From an uncultured Bacilli bacterium (GTDB taxonomy: Bacteria > Bacillota_I > Bacilli_A > RF39 > UBA660), in NCBI GenBank assembly GCA_934149245.1, contig CAKPER010000019.1, positions 1-21,938 of the forward strand: a stretch of DNA of 21,938 nucleotides, read 5' to 3'. Below, piece by piece: positions 6,595 through 14,821 of this stretch. The notes beneath the pieces are model-generated. The model was not told the origin of the DNA. It saw only the letters and a list, made by a program, of their open reading frames with translations, and searched no databases. Position 1 is the stretch's first letter; each line of letters begins with the position of its first letter. The position numbers were made by a program, and so were the translations under genes.

Positions 6595-6674
6595 ATAATT
6601 GTTCTAAGATAGTTAGTTATATTACTATATAAATAAAGTTTAGATAAAAATATTTAAAGAATAGAGGAATTAAT

Positions 6675-7043
6675 ATGACAATAAAAGAAGTTTCTAAAAT
6701 GTATAATTTATCACCTGATACTTTGCGATTTTATGAAAAAAAAGGTCTAATTGGCCCTGTAAAAAAGACTAGTGGTGGAATTAGAGATTATGAAGAAGAT
6801 GATTTAAAAAGAATTGAATTTATAAAGTGTATGCGTAGTGCTGAAATTCCTGTTATAGTTTTAAAAGAATATGTTGATTTATTTTCAGCTGGTGATGAAA
6901 CTATAAAAGAAAGAAGAAAACTATTAGAAGAACAGAAACGTATCTTAGAAGATAAAATAGCTAAGATGCAGGAAGCATATGAAAAATTAAATAAGAAAAT
7001 AGATATGTATTATTCAGGAGAACTTGAGAAATATTTAAAATAA
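6675..7043 (+). CDS. MerR-family regulator, AdhR/NmlR type
   Basis: This is a DNA-binding activator of 122 residues. Residues 1-70 form the winged helix-turn-helix (TIKEVSKMYNLSPDTLRFYE, KKGLIGPVKKTSGGIRDYEE, then DDLKRIEFIKCMRSAEIP). Residues 75-118 form the long dimerisation coiled coil. A single Cys lies at position 52. In AdhR/NmlR-type regulators a Cys at this place is needed for response to formaldehyde, methylglyoxal or other electrophiles. No metal-binding Cys cluster is present at the C-terminus, so a metal sensor of the CueR/ZntR kind is unlikely. ATG 6675 follows AGAGGA (6663-6668). The next gene starts 72 bases downstream with no terminator between, so the two are probably co-transcribed from the 19-bp-spacer promoter. 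The family is firm; the inducer is inferred. Confidence 0.88.
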   Translation: MTIKEVSKMYNLSPDTLRFYEKKGLIGPVKKTSGGIRDYEEDDLKRIEFIKCMRSAEIPVIVLKEYVDLFSAGDETIKERRKLLEEQKRILEDKIAKMQEAYEKLNKKIDMYYSGELEKYLK

Positions 7044-7115
7044 GCATTTATTTGTATAGTTAATTAATTATCTTTGGTTAACAATTAAATAATAAATTTA
7101 GAAAGAGATGATATT

Positions 7116-8870
7116 ATGTATTTAGACAAAATTAATGATCCAAGTGATTTAAAAAAATTAGAAATATCAGAATTACCAAAATTAGCTGATGAAGTGAGAG
7201 GAGCTGTTATTAACAGAATAAGTAATATTGGTGGCCACAAAGGACCAAATTTAGGAATGGTTGAAATGACAGTAGCGCTACATTATGTTTTTAATTCTCC
7301 AAAAGATAAACTAGTTTTTGATGTTTCTCATCAGTGTTATTCCCATAAAATACTTACTGGTAGAAAAGGTGCTTTCTTATTTAGTGAACATTTCCATGAT
7401 GTAACGGGATTTACTAATCCAGCTGAAAGTGTTCACGATATTTTTAAAATTGGTCATACATCTACTTCTATTTCTTTGGCTCTTGGTTTAGCAATAGCTA
7501 GAGATTTAGAAAAAAAGCATGACAATGTAGTAGCTATTATTGGTGATGGTTCTTTATCAGGAGGAGAAGCACTAGAAGCCTTAGATTATGCAGGAGAATA
7601 TAATAAAAATTTAATTATAATTGTTAATGATAACGACCAAAGTATAGCTGAAAATCATGGTGGAATATATAAAACATTAAGAAAATTAAGAGAGACTAAT
7701 GGCCAAGATCCTAATAATCTTTTCTCTTCATTTGGACTTGAATATCACTATTTAGATGATGGACACAATCTAGAAAAATTAGTTTCTCTATTTGAAAGTG
7801 TCAAGGATATTGATCATCCTGTTGTTCTCCATATTCATACGATAAAAGGTAAGGGATTAAAATATGCTGAAGAAAATAGGGAACAGTGGCATGCTGGGGG
7901 ACCATTTAACGTGGAGGATGGTAGTCCTAAAATTGCTATAAAAAACGATACTACAGTATTTGAGAGTCTAAAAGAATTATTAGATAGTAATGAACAAGCT
8001 GTTGTAGTGAATGCAGGTACACCAATGTCGTTAGGTTTTACTAAAGATAAAAGAGAAGAATATGTTAAAAGAGGTCAATTTATTGATGTCGGTATAGCCG
8101 AAGAAAATGGTGTTGCGATTGCAAGTGGAATAACAAGAAATGGTGGAACAGCAGTATTTGGAACTTTTGCTGCCTTTTTCCAAAGAACCTACGATCAAGT
8201 ATCTCACGATTTATGTTTAAATGATAATCCTGCTACAATGTTAGTACTAAGCCCTGGCGTTTATGGAATGAATTCGGATACTCATTTAGCTCTTTGTGAT
8301 ATTCAACAATTTGCCTATATTCCTAATTTAATTTATTTAGCTCCAGCTACTAGAAGTGAATATAAAAATGCTTTAAAATTTGCAACAACTCAAAAAAAAC
8401 ATCCTGTTGGTATTAGAGTTCCAGCTGTATTTTCAGATATTCAAGAAGAAGATAATACCAACTATGCTGAAATTAATAAAAATAAAATTATAAAAAAGGG
8501 GAGTAAGGTAGCTATCTTTGGTATAGGAAAAATGATAGATATGGCTAATGATATAGCATATAAATTAAAAAAAGAAAAAAATCTGGATATTACCATTATT
8601 AATCCATTATTTTTATCAGGACTTGACGAAAAATTATTAGATTCTCTAAAAAATAATCATCAACTAATTATAACTTTAGAAGATGGAGAACTTATGGGAG
8701 GTTATGGTCAAAATATTTCGTCATTTTACGGTCAAAATGAGATATCAGTCAAGAATTATGGTATTTCTAAAAAGTTTCATACTGACTTTGCAGCCGAAGA
8801 ATTGTTAGCAGAAAATGGAATGTCTATTTCTAATATCTATAATTTTATAACTAAATTCTTAGAGCTTTAA
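7116..8870 (+). CDS. Dxs-like thiamine-diphosphate enzyme (short 1-deoxyxylulose-5-phosphate synthase homologue)
   Basis: Dxs condenses pyruvate with glyceraldehyde 3-phosphate using thiamine diphosphate. This 584-residue homologue has the Dxs domain order: N-terminal ThDP domain (GGHKGPNLGMVE with His41; SHQCYSHK with His72; GHTSTS; GDGSLSGGEALEAL to NDND at 143-173), pyrimidine domain (IDVGIAEENG with Glu329; QRTYDQ with Arg357; SDTH with His390; IRVPA with Arg434) and a C-terminal transketolase domain. It is about 35 residues shorter than typical Dxs. The segment after NDND to SSFGLEYHYLDDGHN lacks most of the linker loop. The Asp four residues before the active-site His of E. coli Dxs is Asn386 here. 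No other MEP-pathway gene is in view. It could be a true Dxs or a carboligase with another acceptor aldehyde. The MerR gene is upstream, and AGAAAGAGA precedes ATG 7116. Confidence 0.8.
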   Translation: MYLDKINDPSDLKKLEISELPKLADEVRGAVINRISNIGGHKGPNLGMVEMTVALHYVFNSPKDKLVFDVSHQCYSHKILTGRKGAFLFSEHFHDVTGFTNPAESVHDIFKIGHTSTSISLALGLAIARDLEKKHDNVVAIIGDGSLSGGEALEALDYAGEYNKNLIIIVNDNDQSIAENHGGIYKTLRKLRETNGQDPNNLFSSFGLEYHYLDDGHNLEKLVSLFESVKDIDHPVVLHIHTIKGKGLKYAEENREQWHAGGPFNVEDGSPKIAIKNDTTVFESLKELLDSNEQAVVVNAGTPMSLGFTKDKREEYVKRGQFIDVGIAEENGVAIASGITRNGGTAVFGTFAAFFQRTYDQVSHDLCLNDNPATMLVLSPGVYGMNSDTHLALCDIQQFAYIPNLIYLAPATRSEYKNALKFATTQKKHPVGIRVPAVFSDIQEEDNTNYAEINKNKIIKKGSKVAIFGIGKMIDMANDIAYKLKKEKNLDITIINPLFLSGLDEKLLDSLKNNHQLIITLEDGELMGGYGQNISSFYGQNEISVKNYGISKKFHTDFAAEELLAENGMSISNIYNFITKFLEL

Positions 8871-8912
8871 AATAATATTCAAGATTTTCCTTCTCAAAAA
8901 ATTATAATATAT

Positions 8913-8942
8913 TTAACTGTTTTTAAATAGGAATGTTATAAT
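8913..8942 (+). promoter_or_regulatory. Possible internal promoter before the HAD gene
   Basis: TTAACT (8913-8918) and TATAAT (8937-8942) have an 18-bp spacer and lie 26 bases before ATG 8969. The -35 is a 4/6 match. It would allow the HAD-DUF362 pair to be expressed apart from the MerR-controlled genes. Confidence 0.5.
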
Positions 8943-8968
8943 AAAAATGAATGGAGTTTTGACTGATT

Positions 8969-9514
8969 ATGAAAGTAATATTTTTGGATTTTGATGGAGT
9001 TATAAATAATTATAATAATTTTGATAATGCAATAGATTATAAATGTTTAAGTATATTAAAGAAAATAATAGCTCTAACGGGTGCTAAGGTTGTTATAACA
9101 AGTTCTAATAAATATCCTTATCAAAGAAATATAGGAAATATTCCTCTAAAAGAAAGAAGACTATATAAAGAATATCTAAAACCTTTACTTGAAAATGGAA
9201 TTGATATATATGATATGACACCTTTAGTAGAAGAAAATAGAGAAAAAGAAATATTAGCATATCTAGAACAACACAAAGAAATAGAAGAATATTTAATATT
9301 AGATGATGATTATTGTATGTTCTCTCTTTGCCTTCATGAAATATATATTGACCTAATGTCTGGTTTAACAGAGGATCATATTAATCCAGCTCTTAACATC
9401 TTAAATGGTAAATTAGAATTTTATCATGATTATATTGATTATTTAGAAGATGAAGCTAGTAGAAACAAAAGAATGAATGAAAAAATATTAAAATTAAAAT
9501 TAGAAAGGAAATGA
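8969..9514 (+). CDS. Small HAD-superfamily hydrolase
   Basis: This is a 181-residue soluble HAD-type protein. Motif I is FLDFDGVIN with Asp7 (nucleophile) and Asp9. Motif II is VVITSSNK (Thr44-Ser45-Ser46). An acidic motif IV lies at LILDDDY (Asp112-114). The cap is minimal, and the VITSS and ILDDD forms match the small HAD group that also occurs fused to RNA-repair and nucleic-acid-processing proteins. The substrate is not evident. The C-terminus is a charged helix (residues 160-181). GGAG (8952-8955) is 13 bases before ATG 8969. The TGA stop at 9512-9514 is three bases before the DUF362 start, whose ribosome binding site lies within this gene's end, so the two are translationally coupled. 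Confidence 0.75.
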   Translation: MKVIFLDFDGVINNYNNFDNAIDYKCLSILKKIIALTGAKVVITSSNKYPYQRNIGNIPLKERRLYKEYLKPLLENGIDIYDMTPLVEENREKEILAYLEQHKEIEEYLILDDDYCMFSLCLHEIYIDLMSGLTEDHINPALNILNGKLEFYHDYIDYLEDEASRNKRMNEKILKLKLERK

Positions 9515-9517
9515 AAA

Positions 9518-10411
9518 ATGGATAAATCTAAAGTTTATTTTACAAAAGATATTAGTAGTAATGGTTTAATAAAAATATATGATGCTATGAAAAGAGAATT
9601 AAAAGGACCAGTAGCAGTAAAAATATCTACAGGAGAACTTGGTGGTCACAACTATTTAGATCCAAATCTAATTAAAGATTTAGTGGCAAAAGTAGGTGGA
9701 ACTATTGTTGAGTGTAATACGGCTTATCCTGGTAAAAGAATGAAATCAGAAGATCATTGGGAAACTATAAAACAACATGGCTTTTTAGATATTGCACCTG
9801 TTGATATTATGGATGAGGAAGGAGAAATATCTATTCCAATTACTAATGGTAATCATTTAAAAGGTGAAGATATAGTAGGTAGTCATATTCAAAATTATAA
9901 TTCTATGTTAGTGCTATCTCATTTTAAAGGGCATGCTATGGGAGGTTTTGGTGGTGCTCTAAAAAATATTTCTATTGGTGTTGCTTCTAGCAATGGTAAA
10001 GCTTGGATTCATTCAGTTGGAAGAACTAAAGATGTTAGCAAACTATGGGACTATGTAGAGAATCAAGATGGCTTCTTGGAAAGTATGGCTGAAGCTAGTA
10101 GTGGTGTTTTAAACTATTTTGGAAAAAATAATATGGCTTTCATTAATGTTGCTAATAAAATCTCTATAGATTGTGATTGTGATTCTAATCCAAAAGATCC
10201 AGAAATGGCTGATATTGGTATATTTGCTAGTCTAGATCCTGTCAGTTTAGATAAATGTTGTTATGATGCTATTATGAATTCTAGCGATCCACACCGTCAT
10301 TCATTAATAGAAAGAATGGAAGAAAAACATGCTATTCATACAGTAAATACTGCAAATAAACTTGGTGTTGGTAATTTAGAATATGAACTTATAGATATCG
10401 ATAATAAATAG
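9518..10411 (+). CDS. DUF362 domain protein
   Basis: This is a 297-residue soluble protein whose whole length matches the DUF362 pattern. It has VAVKISTGE-GGHNYLDP near the N-terminus, the conserved core HFKGHAMGGFGGALKNISIG (residues 135-154) and a later Cys-rich DCDCDSNP segment (219-226). GIFASLDPVSLDKCCYDAI (235-253) follows. DUF362 proteins often also carry two 4Fe-4S ferredoxin motifs; none is present here, so only the core is kept. The biochemical role of the family is not established. The paired Cys (219, 221, 247, 248) could bind a metal. It is coupled to the HAD gene (3-base gap, AAAGGA overlapping that gene's end) and followed by a strong terminator, so it closes the unit begun by the MerR gene. 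Confidence 0.8.
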   Translation: MDKSKVYFTKDISSNGLIKIYDAMKRELKGPVAVKISTGELGGHNYLDPNLIKDLVAKVGGTIVECNTAYPGKRMKSEDHWETIKQHGFLDIAPVDIMDEEGEISIPITNGNHLKGEDIVGSHIQNYNSMLVLSHFKGHAMGGFGGALKNISIGVASSNGKAWIHSVGRTKDVSKLWDYVENQDGFLESMAEASSGVLNYFGKNNMAFINVANKISIDCDCDSNPKDPEMADIGIFASLDPVSLDKCCYDAIMNSSDPHRHSLIERMEEKHAIHTVNTANKLGVGNLEYELIDIDNK

Positions 10412-10420
10412 AATAAAATA

Positions 10421-10466
10421 AAATCACACTTAAATTTACTTTTTAATAAAGTTAAAAGTGTGATTT
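10421..10466. terminator. Bidirectional terminator between DUF362 and the bactofilin-like gene
   Basis: AAATCACACTT (10421-10431) pairs with AAGTGTGATTT (10456-10466). A T-tract follows on the plus strand and a matching A-tract flanks the other side. It lies between the two convergent stop codons. Confidence 0.85.
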
Positions 10467-10472
10467 TTTGTA

Positions 10473-11555
10473 TTAATTATTATTAATTTTTTCTCTTAAA
10501 AGTTTCAATCCTTTGTAATTTAGACCAATTCCTAATAGAATTGCAAAAATATAATATATTATATTTATAATTGGTACTATAGCTATTATCTTACAACATA
10601 GAATACCAATAATTATATCTAAATATATATTATTATTAGCACTTTTTATAAAATTCTTATTAATAACTTTTCCAATATATATAGACGAAGTTAAGATAGA
10701 TAAATAACATACTATAAAATAAACTATAAAAGATAATATTCCAACTGGTAGACCTACAGTAGTTATACATAGCAATATAGATATAATAGGAACTATTATT
10801 AAAAATATAAGTCCATTTCCCATTAATTTTAGAAGATATTTCATACTATTATTATTATCTAAATTACTATATAAAGTAGGAAAAATTAAATTTAAAACAA
10901 TTGCTAATAGTATAGAAGAAATTATTGATATTATAAATGAAATAATAGCATATATATTAAAAGTATTCTCTCCTTTATTACCATAAACTTTAATATTTTT
11001 TATATTATTATTCTCAATACTAGCGTTAGCACTTTTGTTATATTTCAAAGTTCCCTTAACCTCAGTTTCCTTTGAGATATTTAATTTATCAGCTGTTATA
11101 GTTATGTTTCCATCTATATATTTAGAATCTATATTAATTGTGTCTCCAGCTATAAAAATATTTCCCTCTATATTGGTACTAATATTAATATTTTGTCCTG
11201 CTATAAATAAATCTCTAGATATCTTAGCAGTCTCATTTATATTAATATTTTTTCCAGCTATAAATAAATCATTTTTGGTGATTCCCTTAAAATTTATAGT
11301 CTCACCAGCAATTAATTGATAATCAGCTGTTGAATTAGCATTTATTGTTTGACCAGCTATAAAATGGATTCCATTTACCTCTACTTTGGTATTAATATCT
11401 CTACCAACAGTAAAAAAACTATTATTTATAGACTTATTCTCTTTTACAAATTTATTCTCATTAAAATACTTTTTAGTAATATTATCAGCATAAACATTAG
11501 GTAAAAACATTAAACAAGTAATTATAATTAATAATAATTTTCTAATATTCTTCAT
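10473..11555 (-). CDS. Secreted bactofilin-like repeat protein with C-terminal membrane domain
   Basis: This is a 360-residue envelope protein. Residues 1-24 are a signal peptide (KNIRKLLLIIITCLMFLPNVYA-D). Residues ~45-170 hold about seven repeats of roughly 18-20 residues with the core FIAGxxINI (HFIAGQTINA, QLIAGETINF, LFIAGKNINI, LFIAGQNINI, IFIAGDTINI). These should form a right-handed beta-helix like bactofilin. Residues ~195-345 contain four to five hydrophobic segments, including the LPVGILSFIVYFIVCYL region. Bactofilins are normally cytoplasmic, so here the helix is probably outside, anchored by the C-terminal membrane domain. The start is supported by AAGGAGGAGTGAT directly before ATG on the minus strand. 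Function is unknown; an envelope scaffold is a reasonable guess. It diverges from the next gene. Confidence 0.7.
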   Translation of the reverse strand: MKNIRKLLLIIITCLMFLPNVYADNITKKYFNENKFVKENKSINNSFFTVGRDINTKVEVNGIHFIAGQTINANSTADYQLIAGETINFKGITKNDLFIAGKNININETAKISRDLFIAGQNINISTNIEGNIFIAGDTINIDSKYIDGNITITADKLNISKETEVKGTLKYNKSANASIENNNIKNIKVYGNKGENTFNIYAIISFIISIISSILLAIVLNLIFPTLYSNLDNNNSMKYLLKLMGNGLIFLIIVPIISILLCITTVGLPVGILSFIVYFIVCYLSILTSSIYIGKVINKNFIKSANNNIYLDIIIGILCCKIIAIVPIINIIYYIFAILLGIGLNYKGLKLLREKINNN

Positions 11556-11655
11556 ATCACTCCTCCTTAGTAATTATATGATAGCATATATTTATAAATA
11601 GATAAATTTATTTTTATATTTTTTAATTCTTTACACGAATATTTCCTTATAGTGT

Positions 11656-11676
11656 CTAGTTAGATTATTAAACTAG
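11656..11676. repeat. Inverted repeat in the divergent promoter region
   Basis: CTAGTT and AACTAG are separated by nine bases. It lies midway between the two divergent starts (11555 minus and 11727 plus), where an operator would be expected. Arms of 6 bp can arise by chance. Confidence 0.3.
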
Positions 11677-11726
11677 CAAATTAAAAATTAATATGTTATC
11701 CTAAAATAGGAGAGGAGTAGATAGTT

Positions 11727-12545
11727 TTGAATAGTAAAGGTAAAAACATTATTATTATCTTACTTATAGTTATAATAATTATGTTATCTATATTTATTGG
11801 TCTTCTTTTAACTAACACTATTAGTATTGGAAAAAAGAATAATACTAATATTAAAAAAGTAGAGAAAAAGAAAAGTGATTCTGACTCTGATACTAATAAA
11901 AGTAGTATGATTAATCAAACTCTACCTAGTGGTCAAGTTATATCTGTTAATCGTGCATTTAAAGACCTTTTTAATGATAATCAAAAAATTAAGTTTACAA
12001 CTTTAAGTAGTGATAATAATATGACGGATAGTAATTTTGAAGAATTAACACTATCTGAATTATTAGCTCATGAAAAATCTATTTGGCAACAAAATAGTTA
12101 TGTTACTAATTGTCCTACTGATTCATATTCTGATAAAGAAATATCTGTATCTAATACAAATTTTGATTTAGATAATGATGGCATAAATGAAATAATGTTT
12201 TCTTTTTGTGAAACTTTTATCTTACTTCATTACTATGATGGTAATGTCTATGGCTATGTTTTAGGAGGATATAGAACCAATGGTAATTGGACTGTTAGTG
12301 GAAAAGCCTATCATTCTGGTTCTTATATAGATTATGGCTATACTAAATATACATTTAATAAAGATAAGTTACAAAGTGAAAATATAGCAGAATCTGAAAG
12401 AGATTATTCAGAGACAATTACAACAGAGGAAAAAGTTAATTATACTGTAGAAGGAAAATCTGTTACTAAAGAAGCTTTTGATAGTTATATGGCAAATATT
12501 GATAAAGAAGAGAAAATTGAATATGTAGGGTATTCAGCTAGTTAA
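11727..12545 (+). CDS. Membrane-anchored extracellular protein with DxDxDG loop
   Basis: This 272-residue protein has a single N-terminal membrane helix (KNIIIILLIVIIIMLSIFIG, residues 5-29), a Lys/Ser/Asp-rich spacer and an extracellular domain. It contains DLDNDGINEIMFSF, a calcium-loop-like motif (D-x-D-x-D-G-x-x-E) common in VCBS/FG-GAP-type and dockerin-like repeats, followed by beta-rich sequence (LLHYYDGNVYGYVLGGYRTN). The C-terminal segment (VEGKSVTKEAFDSYM) resembles the tail of many Firmicutes surface proteins. The start is TTG 11727, with GGAGAGGA (11709-11716) ten bases before; no in-frame ATG fits. The first residues (MNSKGKNIIII ... TNTISI) match those of the protein at 16370 (MNGNTKNIIII ... 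TNTIYV), so a common origin of the anchor is likely. Monocistronic, ending at the 12544 hairpin. Confidence 0.65.
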   Translation: MNSKGKNIIIILLIVIIIMLSIFIGLLLTNTISIGKKNNTNIKKVEKKKSDSDSDTNKSSMINQTLPSGQVISVNRAFKDLFNDNQKIKFTTLSSDNNMTDSNFEELTLSELLAHEKSIWQQNSYVTNCPTDSYSDKEISVSNTNFDLDNDGINEIMFSFCETFILLHYYDGNVYGYVLGGYRTNGNWTVSGKAYHSGSYIDYGYTKYTFNKDKLQSENIAESERDYSETITTEEKVNYTVEGKSVTKEAFDSYMANIDKEEKIEYVGYSAS

Positions 12546-12586
12546 AAAAGTATTAAGTGATAGAAATTATTATTTATTACTTTTTT
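12544..12586 (+). terminator. Hairpin terminator after the 11727 gene
   Basis: AAAAAAGTATTAAGTGATA pairs with TATTATTTATTACTTTTTT, with one mismatch and two G-T pairs, followed by T residues. It lies directly after the stop codon. Confidence 0.7.
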
Positions 12587-12804
12587 TGTTCTGTAATGTT
12601 TTAAAGGGGCTATAAAATAAAAAAATGCAAGTGTGTTACTGAAAAAACTAAAAACAGTTATAGATGATAGTGCTAAAAAATATTCTACTATAATGGTTAG
12701 GTGCTGTTAAAATTGGCTATTAAATAGAAATAAGTTTAAGCAAACTATTCAAGATTATAAATTATAATTTGGAAAATATAGTAAAGTAAAATTAATGAAA
12801 ATAG
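12587..12804. other. Intergenic stretch with a short coding-like scrap
   Basis: No intact gene is visible. A 29-codon open stretch ending at about 12709 (LLKKLKTVIDDSAKKYSTIM, then VRCC) has coding-like composition. It lacks a convincing start or ribosome binding site and may be a remnant. Confidence 0.3.
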
Positions 12805-12833
12805 TTGACAACAAGTAGTTACTATGATAGGAT
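12805..12833 (+). promoter_or_regulatory. Sigma-A-type promoter of the 12858 gene
   Basis: TTGACA (12805-12810), a 17-bp spacer and TAGGAT (12828-12833) lie 24 bases before ATG 12858, with GTGGGG (12847-12852) as ribosome binding site. This gives a very short leader. Confidence 0.75.
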
Positions 12834-12857
12834 ATTACCCAAGAAAGTGGGGATATA

Positions 12858-13409
12858 ATGACAAAAGTAATTCAAGAAGTTCAACATCCACAATATGGTT
12901 TGTTGCAAAAATTTAATATAAAAACTAAAAATGGAAACGATATGGTAACTATCGGCTATGTAGATTCTAAAAACTTGCTTCTAAGAGCACCTGGATATAT
13001 TATTACTAGGGATGGAGAATGTATAATCGTACCTGAACAAATAAAGCATGCTGATTTTTTTACAGATTTTCTTGCAATATACAATGAAAAAACTAAAGCT
13101 TCAGAAAGAACAAACTATGATACTTTTAGTGGGGCAATAGAGTTAGCAAGAGAAGGCTTTCTAGTTTATATTGGTATTAGAGAAGAAGATATATTTTATA
13201 ATGGATTGCAAGATGATATAGGTTTCTTTGTTCCAGATAATATAACACCTAGTCAGCTTATAGCGCATAATAATTTAATTGATGGAACAGATGGTTTAGA
13301 TTTAGTGGCTAAATTTAATGATATATGCTTTAATTATATAGATACAAAAGGCAAAAATCAGGATAAAAAGCCTGCTGAGGTTGCTAAGAATGTACTATCA
13401 AAACAATAA
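12858..13409 (+). CDS. Hypothetical soluble protein, 183 residues
   Basis: I do not recognise this protein. It has no signal peptide or membrane helix and looks like a globular cytoplasmic protein. A beta-rich N-terminal third (GLLQKFNIKTKNGNDMVTIG and RAPGYIITRDGECIIVPEQI) is followed by a mixed middle (FSGAIELAREGFLVYIGIRE). The C-terminal helix-rich part ends in a Lys-rich tail (KGKNQDKKPAEVAKNVLSKQ). Reading-frame quality is good: strong promoter, good ribosome binding site and a terminator hairpin at 13492. It is monocistronic. Neither neighbour suggests a role. Confidence 0.65.
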   Translation: MTKVIQEVQHPQYGLLQKFNIKTKNGNDMVTIGYVDSKNLLLRAPGYIITRDGECIIVPEQIKHADFFTDFLAIYNEKTKASERTNYDTFSGAIELAREGFLVYIGIREEDIFYNGLQDDIGFFVPDNITPSQLIAHNNLIDGTDGLDLVAKFNDICFNYIDTKGKNQDKKPAEVAKNVLSKQ

Positions 13410-13491
13410 TAATTTAAAGTTGTATATAAAGATAGGATTAATGATAATAATTGTTTCAATAATTATTTAAAATTAAAAATAAAAATAGTGT

Positions 13492-13522
13492 AAAATATGG
13501 TGTACGATGTATTCCATATTTT
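13492..13522 (+). terminator. Hairpin terminator after the 12858 gene
   Basis: AAAATATGG (13492-13500) pairs with CCATATTTT (13514-13522) around a 13-base loop that can form an inner TAC/GTA pairing. It is followed by TATTTTCT. Confidence 0.65.
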
Positions 13523-13890
13523 TATTTTCTATTAATATAGTAGTATAATATTATGAGCTAATATACATAATAAGCAAATATTAGATTAATATAAAAAATC
13601 ATAATTAAAACTTGATATTGTTGCTAAATCATATAGGAAAAATTTAAAATATCAAAAAGTTTTAATGCCTAAAAAAATAATTAGTATAATGAGAAAATCA
13701 AAAAAAGAATAAAATAATAAATCTTTTTAAAGAAATCATCTATACTTAAAATCAAAAAAATTTTTTATATAGTTTGCTAAAACAGTAATTTTTTTCAATT
13801 AATGATTATTTTGAGAGCAAAGGTAACATTTTTTATAAATAAAAAGTACTAATTTTCTCAAAACTAAAGACTTTTCAAAAAAATTTTGAT
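13523..13890. other. AT-rich gap with one short open remnant
   Basis: There is no intact gene. A 35-codon open stretch at 13605-13712 (reading LKLDIVAKSYRKNLKYQKVL, then MPKKIISIMRKSKKE, then TAA) is coding-like and highly basic but lacks an upstream start. It may be the tail of a lost gene. A TACAAT at 13890-13895 may be the -10 of the PHP gene; no good -35 is seen. Confidence 0.35.
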
Positions 13891-13918
13891 ACAATTACTT
13901 TGAAAGGTAGTGGTATTA

Positions 13919-14821
13919 ATGGTAGATATGCATATGCATACTTTGTATTCTGATGGTAATGACTCTTTATTAGATGTTCTAAAAAAATGTGAACAAAAAA
14001 AATTAGAGTATATTGCCATAACAGATCATAATACATGTAGAGAGTATGATGATACAGTTTGGAATGAAAATATTTTTTCAGGTAATGTAATAATGGGTGC
14101 AGAAATGAATGCAACCTTAGATGATGGAAAAAGTATTGAATTTTTGGGTTATAATATTCAAAATCCTGAAATTATAAATGAATGGTCTGATAAATTTTTT
14201 TCAAAAGAAATTTTAACAGAAAAATTTGAAAATTCGAAACAAGCATCTTTAGAAATGTGCGAAAGAGCAGGCTTAAAATATAATTTAGATAATATAAAAA
14301 AAGATATACCTGTAACAGATTTCTTTGTTGTATATTTATTTTATGAAATTATTAAATATCCCGAAAATGTTAAAAAATTAGGTGAATATGCAAAATCATT
14401 TAATGATTTTAGAAGATTTGGCTTAGATAATCCCAATAGCATTTATTATTTAGAGGAAAAGAAAAAATTTCCAAAGCCAAAATTTAGGGATGTTGCTGAT
14501 AAAATTCATGAAGCTGGTGGATTAGTTTTTTTAGCTCATCCATATGAATATAGATTTGAAAATACAATTAGTTTTATTGATGAGTTAAGAAAAGAAATAA
14601 AGCTTGATGGAATAGAATGTTTTCATCCATCAGCTGAACAAGATGATAGAATTAATACATTGATAAAATATGCTAGAAGTAACAATTTATTTATAAGTGG
14701 TGGAAGTGATTATCATGGACCTAAAAAACCAAATATAGAAATAGGAGCTGGCTCTGGAACATTACAAATTCCAAAGGAATATATCGAGCAGTGGGCGAAA
14801 GTGAAAATTCATGCAAAATAA
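13919..14821 (+). CDS. PHP-domain metal-dependent phosphoesterase
   Basis: PHP enzymes hydrolyse phosphoesters with a cluster of three divalent metals. The expected ligands are present: HMHTLYSDG (His5, His7, Asp12), AITDHNT (Asp36-His37), MGAEMNA (Glu62), the later LAHPYEY, IECFHPS and the terminal GGSDYHGPKKPN. At about 300 residues it matches the TrpH/YciV (RNase AM) group, whose members cleave 3',5'-bisphosphonucleotides or trim RNA 5' ends. There is a helical insert in the middle (residues ~110-185). I take ATG 13919, 11 bases after GAAAGG, rather than the in-frame GTG 13910, which is only two bases from it. The start MVDMHMHTLYSDG also matches the family. It overlaps the deaminase gene by 11 bases. 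Confidence 0.88.
   Translation: MVDMHMHTLYSDGNDSLLDVLKKCEQKKLEYIAITDHNTCREYDDTVWNENIFSGNVIMGAEMNATLDDGKSIEFLGYNIQNPEIINEWSDKFFSKEILTEKFENSKQASLEMCERAGLKYNLDNIKKDIPVTDFFVVYLFYEIIKYPENVKKLGEYAKSFNDFRRFGLDNPNSIYYLEEKKKFPKPKFRDVADKIHEAGGLVFLAHPYEYRFENTISFIDELRKEIKLDGIECFHPSAEQDDRINTLIKYARSNNLFISGGSDYHGPKKPNIEIGAGSGTLQIPKEYIEQWAKVKIHAK

Noticed and set aside
11035..11319. 94-residue plus-strand frame inside the bactofilin-like gene
   Set aside because: It is the mirror of the repeat region (repeated PAINKS), has no ribosome binding site and lies fully inside a well-supported gene.
13875..14114. Minus-strand frame over the PHP start
   Set aside because: It is antisense to conserved metal-ligand codons and rich in His/Tyr/Leu as expected for a shadow.
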